From positions 1-64,000 of the forward strand of contig VCJN01003282.1 of NCBI GenBank assembly GCA_006384855.1: a stretch of DNA of 64,000 nt, written 5' to 3'. Positions within the stretch are counted from its first letter, which is position 1. Every line of letters begins with the position of its first letter. Under the pieces are notes generated by a model that searched no databases, had not been told where the DNA came from, and worked only from the letters and a program-made list of their open reading frames with translations. The position numbers and the translations under genes were made by a program. This stretch comes from Tetraselmis striata (lineage: Eukaryota > Chlorophyta > Chlorodendrophyceae > Chlorodendrales > Chlorodendraceae). This document shows, piece by piece, positions 35,247 through 47,726 of the stretch.

Positions 35247-38200
35247 CAATTTACGGTACACATACCCGTAGTCTCAGCCTCTCAGGTACACATCGTAGTA
35301 GTACTCGCACAAATAGTACATTTATTTGCAATTTGAAATTTCTTACAACTTGTCCTCGCGTACTACTATTTGATGATACACATGCCAATGTCTTATGGCC
35401 CAACCACACGAGCCCGCATAGGATATGTTGCCTCCTTGCATAGCACGTAGCGTGTGGTTGGTCTTCTGAAGGCTATGTCCCTAATCTAACGGGCGTAACC
35501 CGCCCTCTTTTTAATTTTCCTTTTTGATTTTTGTAATCCCCCTCCCTGACCCTACCCTTACCCTAGTCCTCTGTAGCGGACATTCCTTGTGCTTTTATAC
35601 CCCCCCCCCCCCCCATTCATCCTCTTGTCTCCTTCCCAATAATAGGCGCCGCTTCCTAATTATTTCGGCGGGTGCAACTAAGACGCCCCCATGGGCGCCA
35701 ACTCCCTTGCCGTCCCTTCCCCAACATCACATTTGCGACGCTCCGGCTGCTGAGGCACCCGAAGCGTCCCGCCGGCAGTGACGCATGTGCCGGGCTCGGG
35801 GGCGGTCGGGGTTGCTGCGTGGCCGAGCTAACCTAGCGCGCTATTTGCCTCCGCCGGGGAGAGGCGGGGGCTGCTGTGGGGCGCGTCTTGAGTCGACTCG
35901 CCGATGATCAAAGCTGACGCCGCGCGCGCGGCACCCCCTCGAATATGACGGCAAACTGCTGCACCGCTGTGCCGGCCGCAGCGCCGTCGCTCTCGGGGTC
36001 GCCCTCCGGCAGCGCCCGGCCCCGCTCTGTGTGGATGAGCATGGGCCTAGTCTAGGCCTTTTGGCCGGGCTCCTGGCGCTGCACGACCGCCCCTAGTTCC
36101 GCCGGTAGCCATGCGGGCAGCTGACACTGACGGCCGCGGCCGGTATGTGGACTGCCACGATCGTCTAGCTAGATCTCTATTGGTGGTGGGGGGGGGGGGG
36201 GGGGGGATTGACCGGGCCGCTGCCCCCTTGTGGGTCGGGGACGAACGGCTGCCTGGTCTCGGTCTCGGTCTCTTGGCGCAGGTATTCATGGCGTGCCATC
36301 GTGTGGAGGTGTTGCGGCGCCCGCTTGAGGCAGGCAGCCCGCGCGCAAGGCCGGCGCCGCGCGCTAGATGAGGCGGCGCAGATGCCGGCATCGGTACCGG
36401 CGCCGGGCCGCGAGAAAGTGGGGTAGGCAGGTTGGCCGTGAGAGCCGAGATCGCGCCCCGATGGCGCTGCGAGTCGGTGTTCTTCCCCGGGGATGCTCCG
36501 ACAGGGTATCGGGTCCGGCGGCGCGGCCTACTTGACGGCCGCCCGCAGTGAATCGTAAAGCAAGCGACCTGTCTGAGAGCTCGCGGGGCCGCGCGCGTGG
36601 GTCGGCGGTCTGGCACATCGGGTTCTCCTGGGTCTGCACGTTTTGGAGTTTGACCTCGCTAGGCGAAGGTGTAGAGTAGGGGTGCGGCGGCGCGATGCCG
36701 ACGGCTTAAGCAGGGGTGGGGGTGAGGAGGCCATGGTGGCGGCGGGTACTCCGAAGAAGCCGCACTCCGCCGGCCTTATCCACAGGGCTTCCAACATGGG
36801 AGTAAAATACTACTCTCTTAACACCGTAAAAATCGGCGGTGAAGTATGAAGTGACAGCGCTAGTGCTGAATCGTAGTATATCGTACTTGTATAATTGTCA
36901 CACTTCGATTGTTACACCATAGCCGAGTGACCGAATTTTACACCGATGGCTCCGCTGTAGTGGCTAACTCTCTAAAGCGGTCGATGTTGGCTTGAGACTC
37001 CATGATTATGGGGTTTAGAACCTGCTCCTCGAACGGTTCAACGCTTTGTTTGTTGTGCATGCTTATGGTCCCACATACACACCCTAAGATATACCAGCAC
37101 CTTAGTTTGATAGGCTTATTGATTACATGTGATCCGGCGCCGGCGCCCGCCTGCCCTGAGGGCCGCGCTAACAATACGGAGCATGTGTGACTAGTCGCCA
37201 CTCGCACGTTGGTTTCCCGCCGAAGTGGTTGCAACGCTGGCACGCGTGCACGCGGGAGCGATCTCAAATGTAGCCATTGTCATGCTGCTTCGCGCGCAAA
37301 TGTAGCCATGGTTCTCCCCCCCCCCCCCCCCCCCCTTGGTAGGGTTCCACGAGTACGGTACATGTCTTGCTCTTGGGGAATACGCAACAGATAAGCCACA
37401 TGCAAGTCTTATCGAACTGCTTATCCATACGGCGTAATTGTCTGGAATTCTGGACAAGACTTACGCATAAGGCATTCGATAAGAATAAGGCTTGGGGATA
37501 AGGAGATAGGTAGTCCCAGATAAAAGCAAAATGGATTCCAGTAAAGCTTTTCCATATTTAAGATAACCAAAGCCAGGTAAACCGTCTCTAAAGGGTGCTT
37601 ATTATCTGCAAGAAAAGCGCACTACCCCTGACGACGAATTTTACCAGAACAGACCGGTACGGTTAGTATATATTTATAATAAGGAAGAGTATGATGTATC
37701 GTCACCATAATTCACCGCCGCATCAAACATCACCAGCGCACCGCTACGTCGCCGCCGCGCAGCATAATACGCGACACTTTATATATACAGCACCGCGTCG
37801 CCGCGTCATACACCAGTTCACATAAGTCTTTTCACATAGAATTTCGCCTGTATCCTCGCCTTGGTGCCCAAGCCATGGGGCTACGGGGCCATGGAGCCTC
37901 GCGTTTCAGTGCATGCGAGCCGCCTACGCCAAGGAGGCAGCCGTTTCGTCCGCGGCTGTCGCACTTCTAAGAATATGTCTCGGCAATGGCGTCGTTTGGT
38001 GCCCTATTTAGGTTATATCCAGGGTATGAAACCCTAACAAACTAGGTAGGTTGTGGGCTGTCCCAGACCTCGCGCGCCCACGGATATGACAAGCGCTACG
38101 GCAGTGGTGTCACTACCGCTTCAATGTCCGTACTCATATAACACAAGGCTAGAACCACTGATGAAACACGGTAAGCCCGCCAAGGAGCAACATATGTTGG

Positions 38201-40489
38201 CAGTGTAGCTACCGTCCGTCGCATTCGCACGCGCTCCCGGCAGAGGGTGGACATATGCATGGGATGTATGACGCGCAAGTTTGAGCCCAAGGCAATCAAT
38301 GCATGCTACCGTTGCAATGCATGGACATTTCCATGAGAGCGTGTCAATAATGCTGCGGACAATTATTTCCACAATCTCCAATCCCACAATCCTCCAAGCT
38401 GCATGACAAGCGCCGTTTCCTGCGCCTCGCTGGGTTAAAGTATTACACTTAAAGTGATTTTGCTCCCACAGGGGCATGCTTAAACCACCCGCACCGTGGG
38501 TTAATAAGCGGCGCGGGCTCGCCCCCAACAACAACAATTTCACGACTAGCGCAAAGGGCCGCGCACATGTTGTAGCACATGTGACCCATAATCAAAGGGG
38601 GGGGGGGGGAGCCAAAATCGTCTGATGGTAACTTTTGGCTCATCGACGGGGCTCATCGGCGCGACATGGAGATCCATCCAAGAGGTCCTCGCGCCTGGGA
38701 GCTTGCGTGGAGTGGCACATTACCTGCCCCCATCACGCGCACCCACCCAAAATGAGTTGGCTGGCTGGCGTCCCAGAAAAATGGGGGTGTCTCTGACATG
38801 CCATGGAATTTCGCCGTTCTATTGGAATGAGAGGGCATTGAGTGTTCTAGAAAGCGCTGCTCGCGTGCTTTCCAGCCCATTATTCAGATCTACATTCTAA
38901 CGAAACGGCGAAACGGTATGAAATTTCCGTAATTCGCCGCGTGACTGCACGTTTCTGCTCTTTGCAGGGCGAACACCCAGTTTACAAATGTCGCACGCAA
39001 CCCGCCATAGCTGACCATAGACGTTTAATAATACGCTGGACAGTAGCGCATGTGGTAGGTAGCTAACATATGTACATGGCGACGACCATGGGATAAACAA
39101 CACGGTTCTTTATGTTCAAGTGCCGGCGCGCCGTGCGCTCAAACCGGCCACAACCCTGTTTTCCAACCCATGACAGTTAATACATGACAGGTCCCGTGCG
39201 CGGACCGCACACCGCGTCGCACTGACCCTATAGCATGTCATGTGCGCGCCTTTTCATGAGTTTCCCCACAATGACCGCAACGACATAGGATTTGCGCGAA
39301 TTTATCGAAGAAGCGCCCCAAGCAGCGAAATCACACCCATAAAACATGCACAGACTTTTGTGGCCTGCTGTAAATCACATCACCAGTCCGCCAGTCATTC
39401 AGCACCATGGTACTCTAAGCAGCCACACGGGTTATCCCTGGGTATGACGCTCCCTTCCTGCCTGCTGCATCATTTCCTTTGTTTGTGTAATATGACGGTC
39501 CGTGGTGTGTCAGTCTGGTCTCACACTGATCGCGGTGTCCTGGTTACTGCACTTTTTCATGTCGCCGGCAACATGTTTTGTATGCATTTCAGTATTTCAC
39601 ACCGGCAACTACAGGTCCCCTGTCCTTCCGTTGCGAAGACAATGAAAACCCACCCCTATTCAATCGGCGTTCCGCGCAAAGACACCTGACTTGTGTTTTC
39701 AATCGCAATACCAAATAAGAGCCGTGAATCTGCGGCGCCCGTAAAATCGCAAATATACACTCTCCCCCACTCCCACTGCCTTGTATGGCCAACCTTATGG
39801 CAACTCCAACGCACAAACTTCAGCAATCTTGGTATGAGATGACATGGTACACCACCGATCAGCGTAAATGGCAACACCAATAGAATGAGTAAAGAATTTG
39901 ACCTATTTGCTTTTGCTTTCACTATCCCGACAACATAACACCAATGCCAGGTGACTTGGTCGATACCATGGGCTGTAGGTGTGAGGCGATCCCATAGATA
40001 TCATGTCGATACAAACGACACTACTTGTGAATCATATTGGCTCATGGCTGCTCAAGGTCGAGCCAAACATATCTCGACAACGACCGCAGGGGGGGGGAGG
40101 GGGGGGGGGGGGGGTGCTCAGCAGATGGCAGCATGACTACGTGTGTCTTATTTGTCCGCCGCGCGGAAGCAGATGGCACGCATACACATTTTCTACGCCT
40201 GATGTGTGCGGGGCTCCTGTGGGTGCGCAGCAGCAGCATCGTACTACTGGGCGTGTGTTACCCCTCTGGCCAACCACTCCGAAACATTGCAATGTCACTG
40301 CCACTGCTGCACGCATGCTGTCTGCAATGGGACACGCCCACCGCGTGAAGCGCAGCGAGCGCGCCACCACGCTGTCTTGCCGCTTCCGTTGTCTTGCATC
40401 CTCCCAGAGGTGAAGGGGTTGGCCAGGCATGACGCCCGTCCCAGGAGGACGGGACGGGGTAAGGCAGAGCAGCGCGGGGTGGGCGCATC

Positions 40490-41128
40490 TCAGGGGACTG
40501 CCTCCAGCTGACGGAGCAGCGTGGCCTTGAACTGCGCGGCCTTGTGGCGTGCGGCCTGAATACGGGCAAGCTCCTCCTTCGCGCTGTGCGCCTCGAAGTA
40601 GGGCGCAAGCGTGGAGGCAGGTGCTGGAGCCGCTGGTGCGCCGGTCACGCGTGCGTGGAAAGCCTCTGGGGGCTCGCTGAACACAATCTCATCGTAGCGC
40701 TCATGCACCACCGGCTTCTTAGACACCTGGTTCTGCTGGCCGTCCGTCTCGCTGTACAGCTTGAGCGCGTGGTAGAGCTCAAGCGGCGGGCTCAACGCGT
40801 CTTCCTTGAAGTGTACTTGCACACCGATCTCAAACTCGCCCCAGCCGGTCTCCGTGAGCTCGTAGGGCGGCGTGTCCACGGTGCGGTTGGGATTGGGAAA
40901 ACTAGGGTGCAGCTGAAACACCACCTTGGACACCCACGCGCTCAGGTCCTGGTTGCCGGCACCCCGGATGTACACTGTCCATTTGTGGCTGTTATATTCC
41001 GATGCCTTCTTTCCCAGCCAGAAGGCGACAGTGCCTAGGCAGACCGGCAGCTGCAGCTCCGCGTCCTTCACGCGTTTTGAGCCGTCTGGCGCCGTGAACA
41101 CCTGCTGTGCCGCGGATGGGCCTGCCAT
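40490..41128 (-). CDS. YEATS-domain protein, GAS41/Yaf9-like
   Basis: Single-exon frame of 212 residues from the ATG at 41126-41128 to TGA at 40490-40492. The frame is open further upstream but begins there only with GTG, so the ATG is preferred. A YEATS domain spans about residues 25-150: LPVCLGTVAFWLGKKASEY near 28-45, the HKWTVYIRG strand at 48-56, FQLHPSF at 71-77, and TETGWGEFEI at 92-101, where the Trp and Phe of the acyl-lysine-binding pocket lie. The C-terminal 60 residues are Ala-rich and probably helical. Length and order match GAS41/Yaf9 (about 225 residues), a histone acyl-lysine reader of the SWR1 and NuA4 complexes; Taf14-type membership is the alternative. Nuclear action is inferred. 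Confidence 0.93.
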   Translation of the reverse strand: MAGPSAAQQVFTAPDGSKRVKDAELQLPVCLGTVAFWLGKKASEYNSHKWTVYIRGAGNQDLSAWVSKVVFQLHPSFPNPNRTVDTPPYELTETGWGEFEIGVQVHFKEDALSPPLELYHALKLYSETDGQQNQVSKKPVVHERYDEIVFSEPPEAFHARVTGAPAAPAPASTLAPYFEAHSAKEELARIQAARHKAAQFKATLLRQLEAVP

Positions 41129-41631
41129 GTTGCGCCGCCGCCGCTGCTGCTGCTGCTGGGCCACCACCGCCGCCGCTGCAATGCCGCCGCCGCTTCTGCT
41201 TCTGCGCCAGCCCTTGCTACGACTCGCTGTGACACTCTCCCGTGCGCCTCAGAGTTGGCGCAACTTGGGGCAAGCTATTCTGCATCCCCGTCAGAAGGGC
41301 AGAAGGTTGCAGTCGCAGCAGCTGAATCAATTTCGGCCTCGGGTCTCGGTGGCACCGAGGATGAGGTAGCTAGCAGGGGCCCATCGCCGGGGCGGCGCTG
41401 CTGTTCTTCGTTCAGAGGTTGCGGTCAGCCCCTCCTGCCGGCCTGGGGGCAGAAATGGAACGGCCGGTACTAGACGCAGCAGCTTTGAGATAAAAGTGTG
41501 GTGAGGGGGGGTTGGAGGTGGGGGCGGAAGGAGTCGGTGGTAGTGAGTGGCGCAATGGGCTATGTGCTAGCGACCGTAGGGCGTCGGCTGCTGCAGGCGA
41601 CGATTGGCTGGCGATGGTAATGGTTTAGACG

Positions 41632-42860
41632 GCGCGGACGACGTCCTCCGGCACGCGGCGCCATTTTTATATCACGCCGCTGCGCTGCTGCCCCGGGGCC
41701 CGGGCCGGGCTTCAGCAGGGCAAGCAAAACGTGTTTAGTATTTGTTTAGTTGTAACAAAATTGCAACGCGATATTATCATTACGTCCGCGATACTTTCGT
41801 CACGGTGCGATTCAACTCAAAATCGTCAAGAATAGAATATGATAACATTTAGTGCCAGTAGTTATTATTGGGGTTTCCTTCCACCTGGTGCGCGCAGAGC
41901 GCGTTCGCCTACGACACGCTACACAAATGTGGCGCGCAAGCAAGGCATGCAGCTATACATCGTGCCAAGACCGCGGTAGGCCGGGTGTGCTTACTCCAAC
42001 ACCCAAAATGTGAAATTGAAAAACTACCGTACAAACGAGCACGGTTCACTCCAGCACGACGCTGTGAGTCGACCTCTACCGTACAAACGAGCACGGTCAA
42101 CTCCAGCACGACGCTGTGAGTCGACCTTGCCTCCACTTGAGGTAGAATTCTTACAAAACTAGCGGGTTTTTGTCCCCATCTTCCATCTTCGCGCCCCACC
42201 TACCATACATGTGGCGGGCAGCGTCGATGCTCGCGGGTTCGTCCCATGCAAGACGCTTTGGCTTTCCCGCACGTCCGACGTGTGAAGACCCGCCGTCCTC
42301 CGACCGCCGGTACCGTCTTCTTGAGTGCTGATAGCCGGCCTCTATCGGCCTTGTTGACGGCGGCCGACTTGAAATCGCATTTTCGTAAGGCAAGCGCTAT
42401 GACATTGCGCCTCCCTCTTCTCCTTCCGAACCTCCCATTCCGACCGCGCCTGCTGCGCGGGTTGATGGTACTTGTGGCCCCATCCATCTGCGTGCCTTCG
42501 CCTACATGGCACGCTCCAACATCTTGCCATGTAAACCCAACTACTCGGCGCCTCGACATGGCTGGCCGATTTAATTTCCTGCCGCCCCAACACTGGTCAC
42601 GATTCCCTATCCGGCCTGTGGCCGACTCGAAAACCTCTCCGACTCGATGGTTGGCGCTCAGACGGCGTGGGCGAGCGACGTCCGCTAGCACGGCGCCATA
42701 TCACACCGCTGCGGCGCGCTGCTGCCCCGGGTATGTAGCAAAACGTGTTCAATGTTTTTCCATTGCAACGCGACATTATTGTTTTGTCCGTGGTGCTTTC
42801 GTTACGGGTGCGATTCAAATCAAAATCAAGAATAATATAGTAATGCTTACTACCTAGTAA
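41632..42860. repeat. Composite LTR-like repeat block: X1 - copy A - X2
   Basis: X1 (about 41632-41855) and X2 (about 42662-42860) are copies of one sequence, sharing AAACGTGTT, TTGCAACGCGA and GTGCGATTCAA in order. Between them copy A (about 41862-42660) matches copy B (43205-44010) along its length and copy C (46290-46605) in its first part. The direct repeat around a unit also found elsewhere suggests a solo or split terminal repeat of a retroelement. Confidence 0.65.
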
Positions 42861-42894
42861 TAATAATGCCCCAACTCGCAATTAGTCCTTATTT

Positions 42895-43190
42895 CTACTC
42901 GAATGGGCCGACGCCAAAACGGGTAGGATAGGGCGGACCTTTCGTGGTCAGTGCCGGGCATTTTGATGGCAGGTATTTTGACGGTGATCCAACAGTGTTC
43001 GAAATTTCGTCACTGACCTCAAATTAGTCTTGCGTAATGACGTAATGTTCAAGCGATTTGCTTGTTGACTATAAGTCTATATTAACGGAGATTCGCCTAC
43101 CCTGGGCTTTCCGTAACTGGATTTCTGACTCAACGGCCGTCGTAGAGACGCTGCAGCAAGGGTTTCACTGCACGCAGTCCTGTTCCGGGG
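42895..43190 (+). repeat. Dispersed repeat, copy 2 (shared with 21660-21960)
   Basis: Same orientation and order of shared segments as 21660-21960, with several small insertions and deletions. It sits between the X2 and B repeats of the retroelement cluster. Confidence 0.75.
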
Positions 43191-43272
43191 GAGAAGAAAA
43201 TGTTCGCTACCAGCAGTTGGGGTTTCCTTCCACCTAGCGCACGCAACGCGCGTTCGCTTGCGACACGCTACT

Positions 43273-43273
43273 T

Positions 43274-43313
<40 letters not shown>

Positions 43314-43365
43314 ATATATGTATATACATACATATATATGTATATATATATATATACACACACAC

Positions 43366-43407
<42 letters not shown>

Positions 43408-43410
43408 GAG
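43273..43410. repeat. Self-complementary (CA)n-(TA)n-(TG)n microsatellite
   Basis: About 30 bases of CA repeats, a TA/TATG centre and about 28 bases of TG repeats form an inverted repeat able to fold on itself. It interrupts repeat B at a point where copies A and C have ordinary sequence. Confidence 0.92.
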
Positions 43411-44077
43411 CATGCAACGCACGAAGCTACACATCGTACCAAGACCGCGGTAGTACGGGTGTGCTTCCACACCCCGAATCCGACTTTAAAAACTACCGTA
43501 CAAACGGGCACGGTGAACTCCGGCACGACGCTGTGACTCTGTGAGTCCACCCCCACTCGAGGTATATTCTTATTAGAACTAGCGGGCTGTTGTCCCCATC
43601 TTCCATCTTCGCGCCCCCGCTACCATGCTGTGGCGGGCCGCGTCGATCCTCGCAGGTTCGTCCCGTGCCAGGCGCTTTGGCTTTCCCGTCCTCCGACCGC
43701 CGGTACCGTCTTGACGTCTTCTTGCGTGCGAAAAGCCGGCCTTGCTGACAGCTGCCGACTGACCTTAAATCGCATTTTCGTATGGCAAGCGCAAAGACAT
43801 TGCGCCCCCTCTTCTCCTTCCGAGCCCCCCTTTCCGACCGCGCCTGCTGCGCGGGTTGATGGTAATGGTGGCCCCATCTGCGTGCCCTCGCCTATATGGC
43901 ACGCTCCATCTTGGCGCCGACTACTCGGCGCCTCGGCCTGGCTAGCCGATTTAATTTCCTACCCTGACACTGGTCGCGATTCCTTATCCGGCATGTGGCC
44001 GACTCGACTACCGTGACCGAACGAGCCACCCCCTATGGTCGGCTACTGCTGCCTCGACGCGCAACCTAAGGCAGTCG

Positions 44078-46185
44078 ATGTGCCTCCCGAGCGAGGGCGA
44101 ACACATGCGCCAGGCACACATCCGTGCGCCCTCCGGCCCGCGTCCCGACTCGTGCACTTCCGAGTCTGACTACATGCGTCACCGGGTGCGACGCAATTGG
44201 CAGGCATCGGCGGACATCGGCGCCGGGCGCAAGGTCGTCGACATGATCCGCGACGGCGTGCGCATCCCGTTGAAAGGCGGGCCGCCCGCCCCCTTTCACC
44301 ACGGCGTATCGATGGAGGACGCTACCCCCGACCAACTACGCTTCATGAACGGCGAGTTGGCTCGCTTCATGGCTAGCGGAGCGTGGGAGGAGGGCCTCTT
44401 TTCGCGGTGGATCTCTCCGCTCTTCCTCGTCGCCAAGCCGGGTGTCTACACGTGGCGGCCCATCATCGATCTACTACCCCTCAACCGGTACTGCGAGTAG
44501 GAGCGGGACCTGAGTTTCGAGACCCTCACCCGGCTGCGTCACATGGCTCGACGCGGCGACTACATGCTCGCCATGGACCTACATGACGGCTTCTACGCCG
44601 TCGGCATTGCCCCCGAGGACAGCGACTACTTCACTATTGACTACCGAGACAAACTCTACCGCCTGGCGGGGCTCCCCATGGGCTGGAGCCTAAGCCCCTA
44701 CTACTTTTGCTCCCCCACTGCCGCGTTCAACCGCCATCTGCGACGCCCCGACTTCACATTTACCTCCCACGGGGTGCGCCGGTCTAAGCTCATCATGGGA
44801 CCACGCCACCCCCGGCGCATGCACTTCTGCGGCGGCCGCATGCTCCCCTACATGGACGACATCATATTCTTCGCGTCTAGTCGAGCGCGGCGGGCCTACG
44901 ATGTTCACGATGAACGCCTCACCTCCATCATGCTAGGGAAGCTAGGCCTCAACCGACACCATGACAAGAGCCAGTGGGAGCCGATATAAAAACAAGAGCA
45001 CCTCGGCCTGGAATTCGACTCGCAGAAAGGTACGATTCGGGCCTCACATCGGAAACTCGAGTCGCTCGCTGCTACAACCCTCGGCCTCATCCGCCGTGCT
45101 TTAGTGCGAACGCGATGGCCGCTTGTGCGAGAGCTCGCGTCCCTGGCATGTCGCACCCAATTAATGTTCCTCGCCATCAAGCGGGCGCGATTCTACCTTC
45201 GCGAGCTGCACGACGTGCTCCGCACGAAGGACTCGTGGAGCGAGCGCGTCGAGATGACGCACCAGCTCCTACGCGACCTCTAGTGTTGGGTTGCGGTCCC
45301 GGCCACATCAACGGCAGCTCCGTCTATACGTCTGTCGAGACCGTCGACGTTCACGTCGACAACTCCGGCTACGGGTGGGGCGCCGTTCTCAACGAGACTA
45401 TCGAGGCACGCGGCTTGTAGTATGACGGCGGCCGTGAGTTGCACATCACCTACAAGGAGTTCAAGGCTGTCCGGTACGTTGTGCTCACCTTCCTCTCGGA
45501 GCTGCGAGGTCGACATGTGTTGCTTCACGTCGAGGGCAATATGGGGATGGTCCATCCTCGCCAACCTCACCTCCCGCTCCACTGTACTCACGACCGAGCT
45601 ACGGAAGGTATGGTTCATGCTTGACACCAACGACATCTCCATCCGTGCGGCGCGCTACGACATCAGGACCCCGACGAACATCTGGGCTGACCGCCTCGCC
45701 CGCGAGATCGACAACGACAACTGGGCGGCGTTCAACCTACGCCACTTCAACTACCTCGACAGTACATGGGGGCGTCACATCATCGACCGCTTCGCTACCG
45801 CCAAGGACAACGCGCGGGTCCCGCGCTGCGACACCACCCGATGGCGCGACCCCTGCAGTGAGGCTACCGACAGTCTATGCTTTTTTGACGGCGCGTAGCG
45901 CCGCGAGCACAACTGGTGCAACCCTCGCTGGGCCCTCATCACGACCTCGTCATCAAACTCCGCACCTCCGGCGCGGCGGCTACCGATGTCGTGCCCTACG
46001 GGCCCGACCGGAGATGGCACCAGCGCCTCTCGGAAATGGCATCCGAAGTGGTTGTCTTCCCGCCCTCCATGGACATCTTCGCGCCCGGCCGCCTCGGTGT
46101 GCGCGGTGGCGTCGGTCCTCCCAAGTGGCCCGTGGTCGCCTTTCGGCTCCCCCTCCTGGCCCGGTGCCCGGCCCCGGCTTTTTGA
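44078..46185 (+). pseudogene. Reverse transcriptase-RNase H polyprotein fragment, degenerate
   Basis: Reverse transcriptase signatures run in order: WRPIIDLLPLNRY at about 44454-44490, a DL.DGFYAV segment at about 44577, LPMGWSLSPYYF at about 44670-44705, YMDD at 44849-44860 and HLGLEFDS at about 45000. RNase H follows from about 45340 (GYGWGAVL, then ELHITYKEFKAV), and then the tail seen in tyrosine-recombinase retroelements (WADRLARE, DRFATA, RWRDP). Stops interrupt it at 44498, 44987, 45281, 45418 and 45896, with frame changes near 45295 and 45550. Some stops look like single-base changes from Gln or Trp codons. Assignment to a DIRS-like rather than Ty3-like lineage rests on the LPMGW and post-RNase H segments and is an inference. 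Confidence 0.8.
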
Positions 46186-46861
46186 CCGCCCCTCATCTGC
46201 CCCTCGGGCCGGCCGGCGCCCTCATGCGTCGTGTCCCAAGATCGAGCTCGGCAAACCACATATCCCTTCCCGTTGAAATGTGTATTACCGGTAGTTGGGG
46301 TTTCTTTCCGCGTGGCGTGCGCTGCTTGAGTACGTGTACGACACGCTACACAAATGTATGTGGCGCGCATGCAACGCACGCAACTACACATCTTACTGAG
46401 ATCGCGGTAGTAAGGGTGTGCTTCAACACCCATAATCTGACTTAGAAAAACTACCGTATAAACAAGCACAATCAACTCAAGCACGACGCGGTGAGTCAAC
46501 CCCCACTCGAGGCAGACTTTCTATGAAACTAGCGGGCTATCTGTTGTCTCCATCTTCCTTCGCGCTCCGCCTATTATATTGATACCATGTTACGGGCCGC
46601 GGCCGTCCCCCCTCGGTCACTTCGTGCATTATTTTCTTGCGGGTTGCTTTTGCCGGCAGGCTCTTGCCCTAGAAATCATTGTAACTTAAGCCAAGGCGTA
46701 TTTTCGGCAAACCACAAAGCCCCCTCCCTTGGCAGTTTTGCTGATGATGAATCAGCTATCTCTGAGATAAATCGCGCGTGTGCGCGTGATGTCGTGCATC
46801 AGCATGACCGCGCCACTCGCCCAGTCGCCCATCAGCAACACTCGTCCGCGATGAGCAACTC

Positions 46862-47143
46862 TAATACCTCTAGTTAAGTAAAAGTTCGCCCCAGGACATC
46901 GGCTGAAGCAGCCCCGGCACTTGACCTCTTTCCGCCGACGGCAGTCGTATCTCCAACTAGGTATATATGGAGATAGGTTTGGCATAGCTCTGCTTAGACC
47001 ATTGCCTCATTCGAATTCCGAAGGGCTAATGTATCAACAGGGTAAACCCAAGACACGCCATGCCGATACTGCCGAAATACATCGACCAGGAATCGAACCC
47101 GACACTTTTCGCATAGAAGACGACCGCTCAACCAAGCGGACAC
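46862..47143 (-). mobile_element. tRNA-derived SINE, copy 2
   Basis: On the minus strand the head carries an A-box-like TGTCCGCTTGGTTGAGCGG and an exact B-box GGTTCGATTCC at about 47087-47130. The body matches copy 1 (2889-3165) along about 200 bases. It is inserted between the two retroelement remnants. Borders are approximate. Confidence 0.65.
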
Positions 47144-47726
47144 GGAATGTACCGGTACCTCCATCATGTACATGTATACCCGTAGGCACAACACTTCCCG
47201 CGGTAACCCATACGATATTGCGAAACTACCTGAATATAAGATCCGATATGCGGTTCGCACCGTTAGTTAGTACAGTGTGCACCTGCGGCAAGGCGACGCG
47301 CACCACGTCAATTCGATGTGGCGGCCACATAGCAATGCACGCATGCACGGGCAGTCTTGGTTGGTGATTTGGCACTAACTAACAACGCCACAGTACGCAC
47401 GGCACTTTGCGCTTGCCGCACTTGGCAAAAAACATCGGTCGCCGCAGTACCCGTCGAATCATATGAAACCATCATCATCCGCTAGATGGGACCACGATCT
47501 TACTTTTGTGCTTGCCTCTTGCATGCACAACACCAACTCGCGGTTTCGGACCTTAAGAGTGCTAATAAGGCCCCCGGGAACGGTACAAGATCTTCCACCC
47601 CCTCCGATCTTGCTGCTGTTATACATGACCAACTCAAGCCGAGGCTCTTCAGTATCTTCTCCCCGCAGTTCCCCGCCGGACGTTTGCTTCGAAATATCAG
47701 GCAGTGGCTCACGTACCGACCCCAAG

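Larger units (their letters stand above)
31125..40489. other. Long gene-free, repeat-rich interval
   Basis: No family-level match or splice-consistent coding chain was found over about 9.4 kb. It contains a tandem array (31540-32440), a dispersed repeat fragment (32650-32745), a foldback element (35145-35246) with a solo arm at about 33667-33785, and isolated G- or C-runs near 33880, 35600, 36190, 37320, 38597 and 40090. Frames at 34373-34935 and 36047-36616 are low-complexity or unrecognised. Confidence 0.6.
43205..46605 (+). mobile_element. DIRS-like retroelement remnant framed by repeats B and C
   Basis: Repeat B (43205-44010) and repeat C (46290-46605) share about 300 bases in direct orientation, from the GTTGGGGTTT segment to the CTAGCGGGCT segment. 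Between them lies a degenerate reverse transcriptase and RNase H reading in the same direction. B also carries a (CA)n-(TA)n-(TG)n insertion. The arrangement resembles LTRs around an internal domain, but copy A outside the unit also fits the split repeats of DIRS elements. Borders are approximate. Confidence 0.65.

Noticed and set aside
47087..47135. A functional tRNA gene on the minus strand
   Set aside because: A- and B-box motifs are present, but the anticodon stem and acceptor do not pair convincingly, and the sequence continues into the SINE body shared with 2889-3165.
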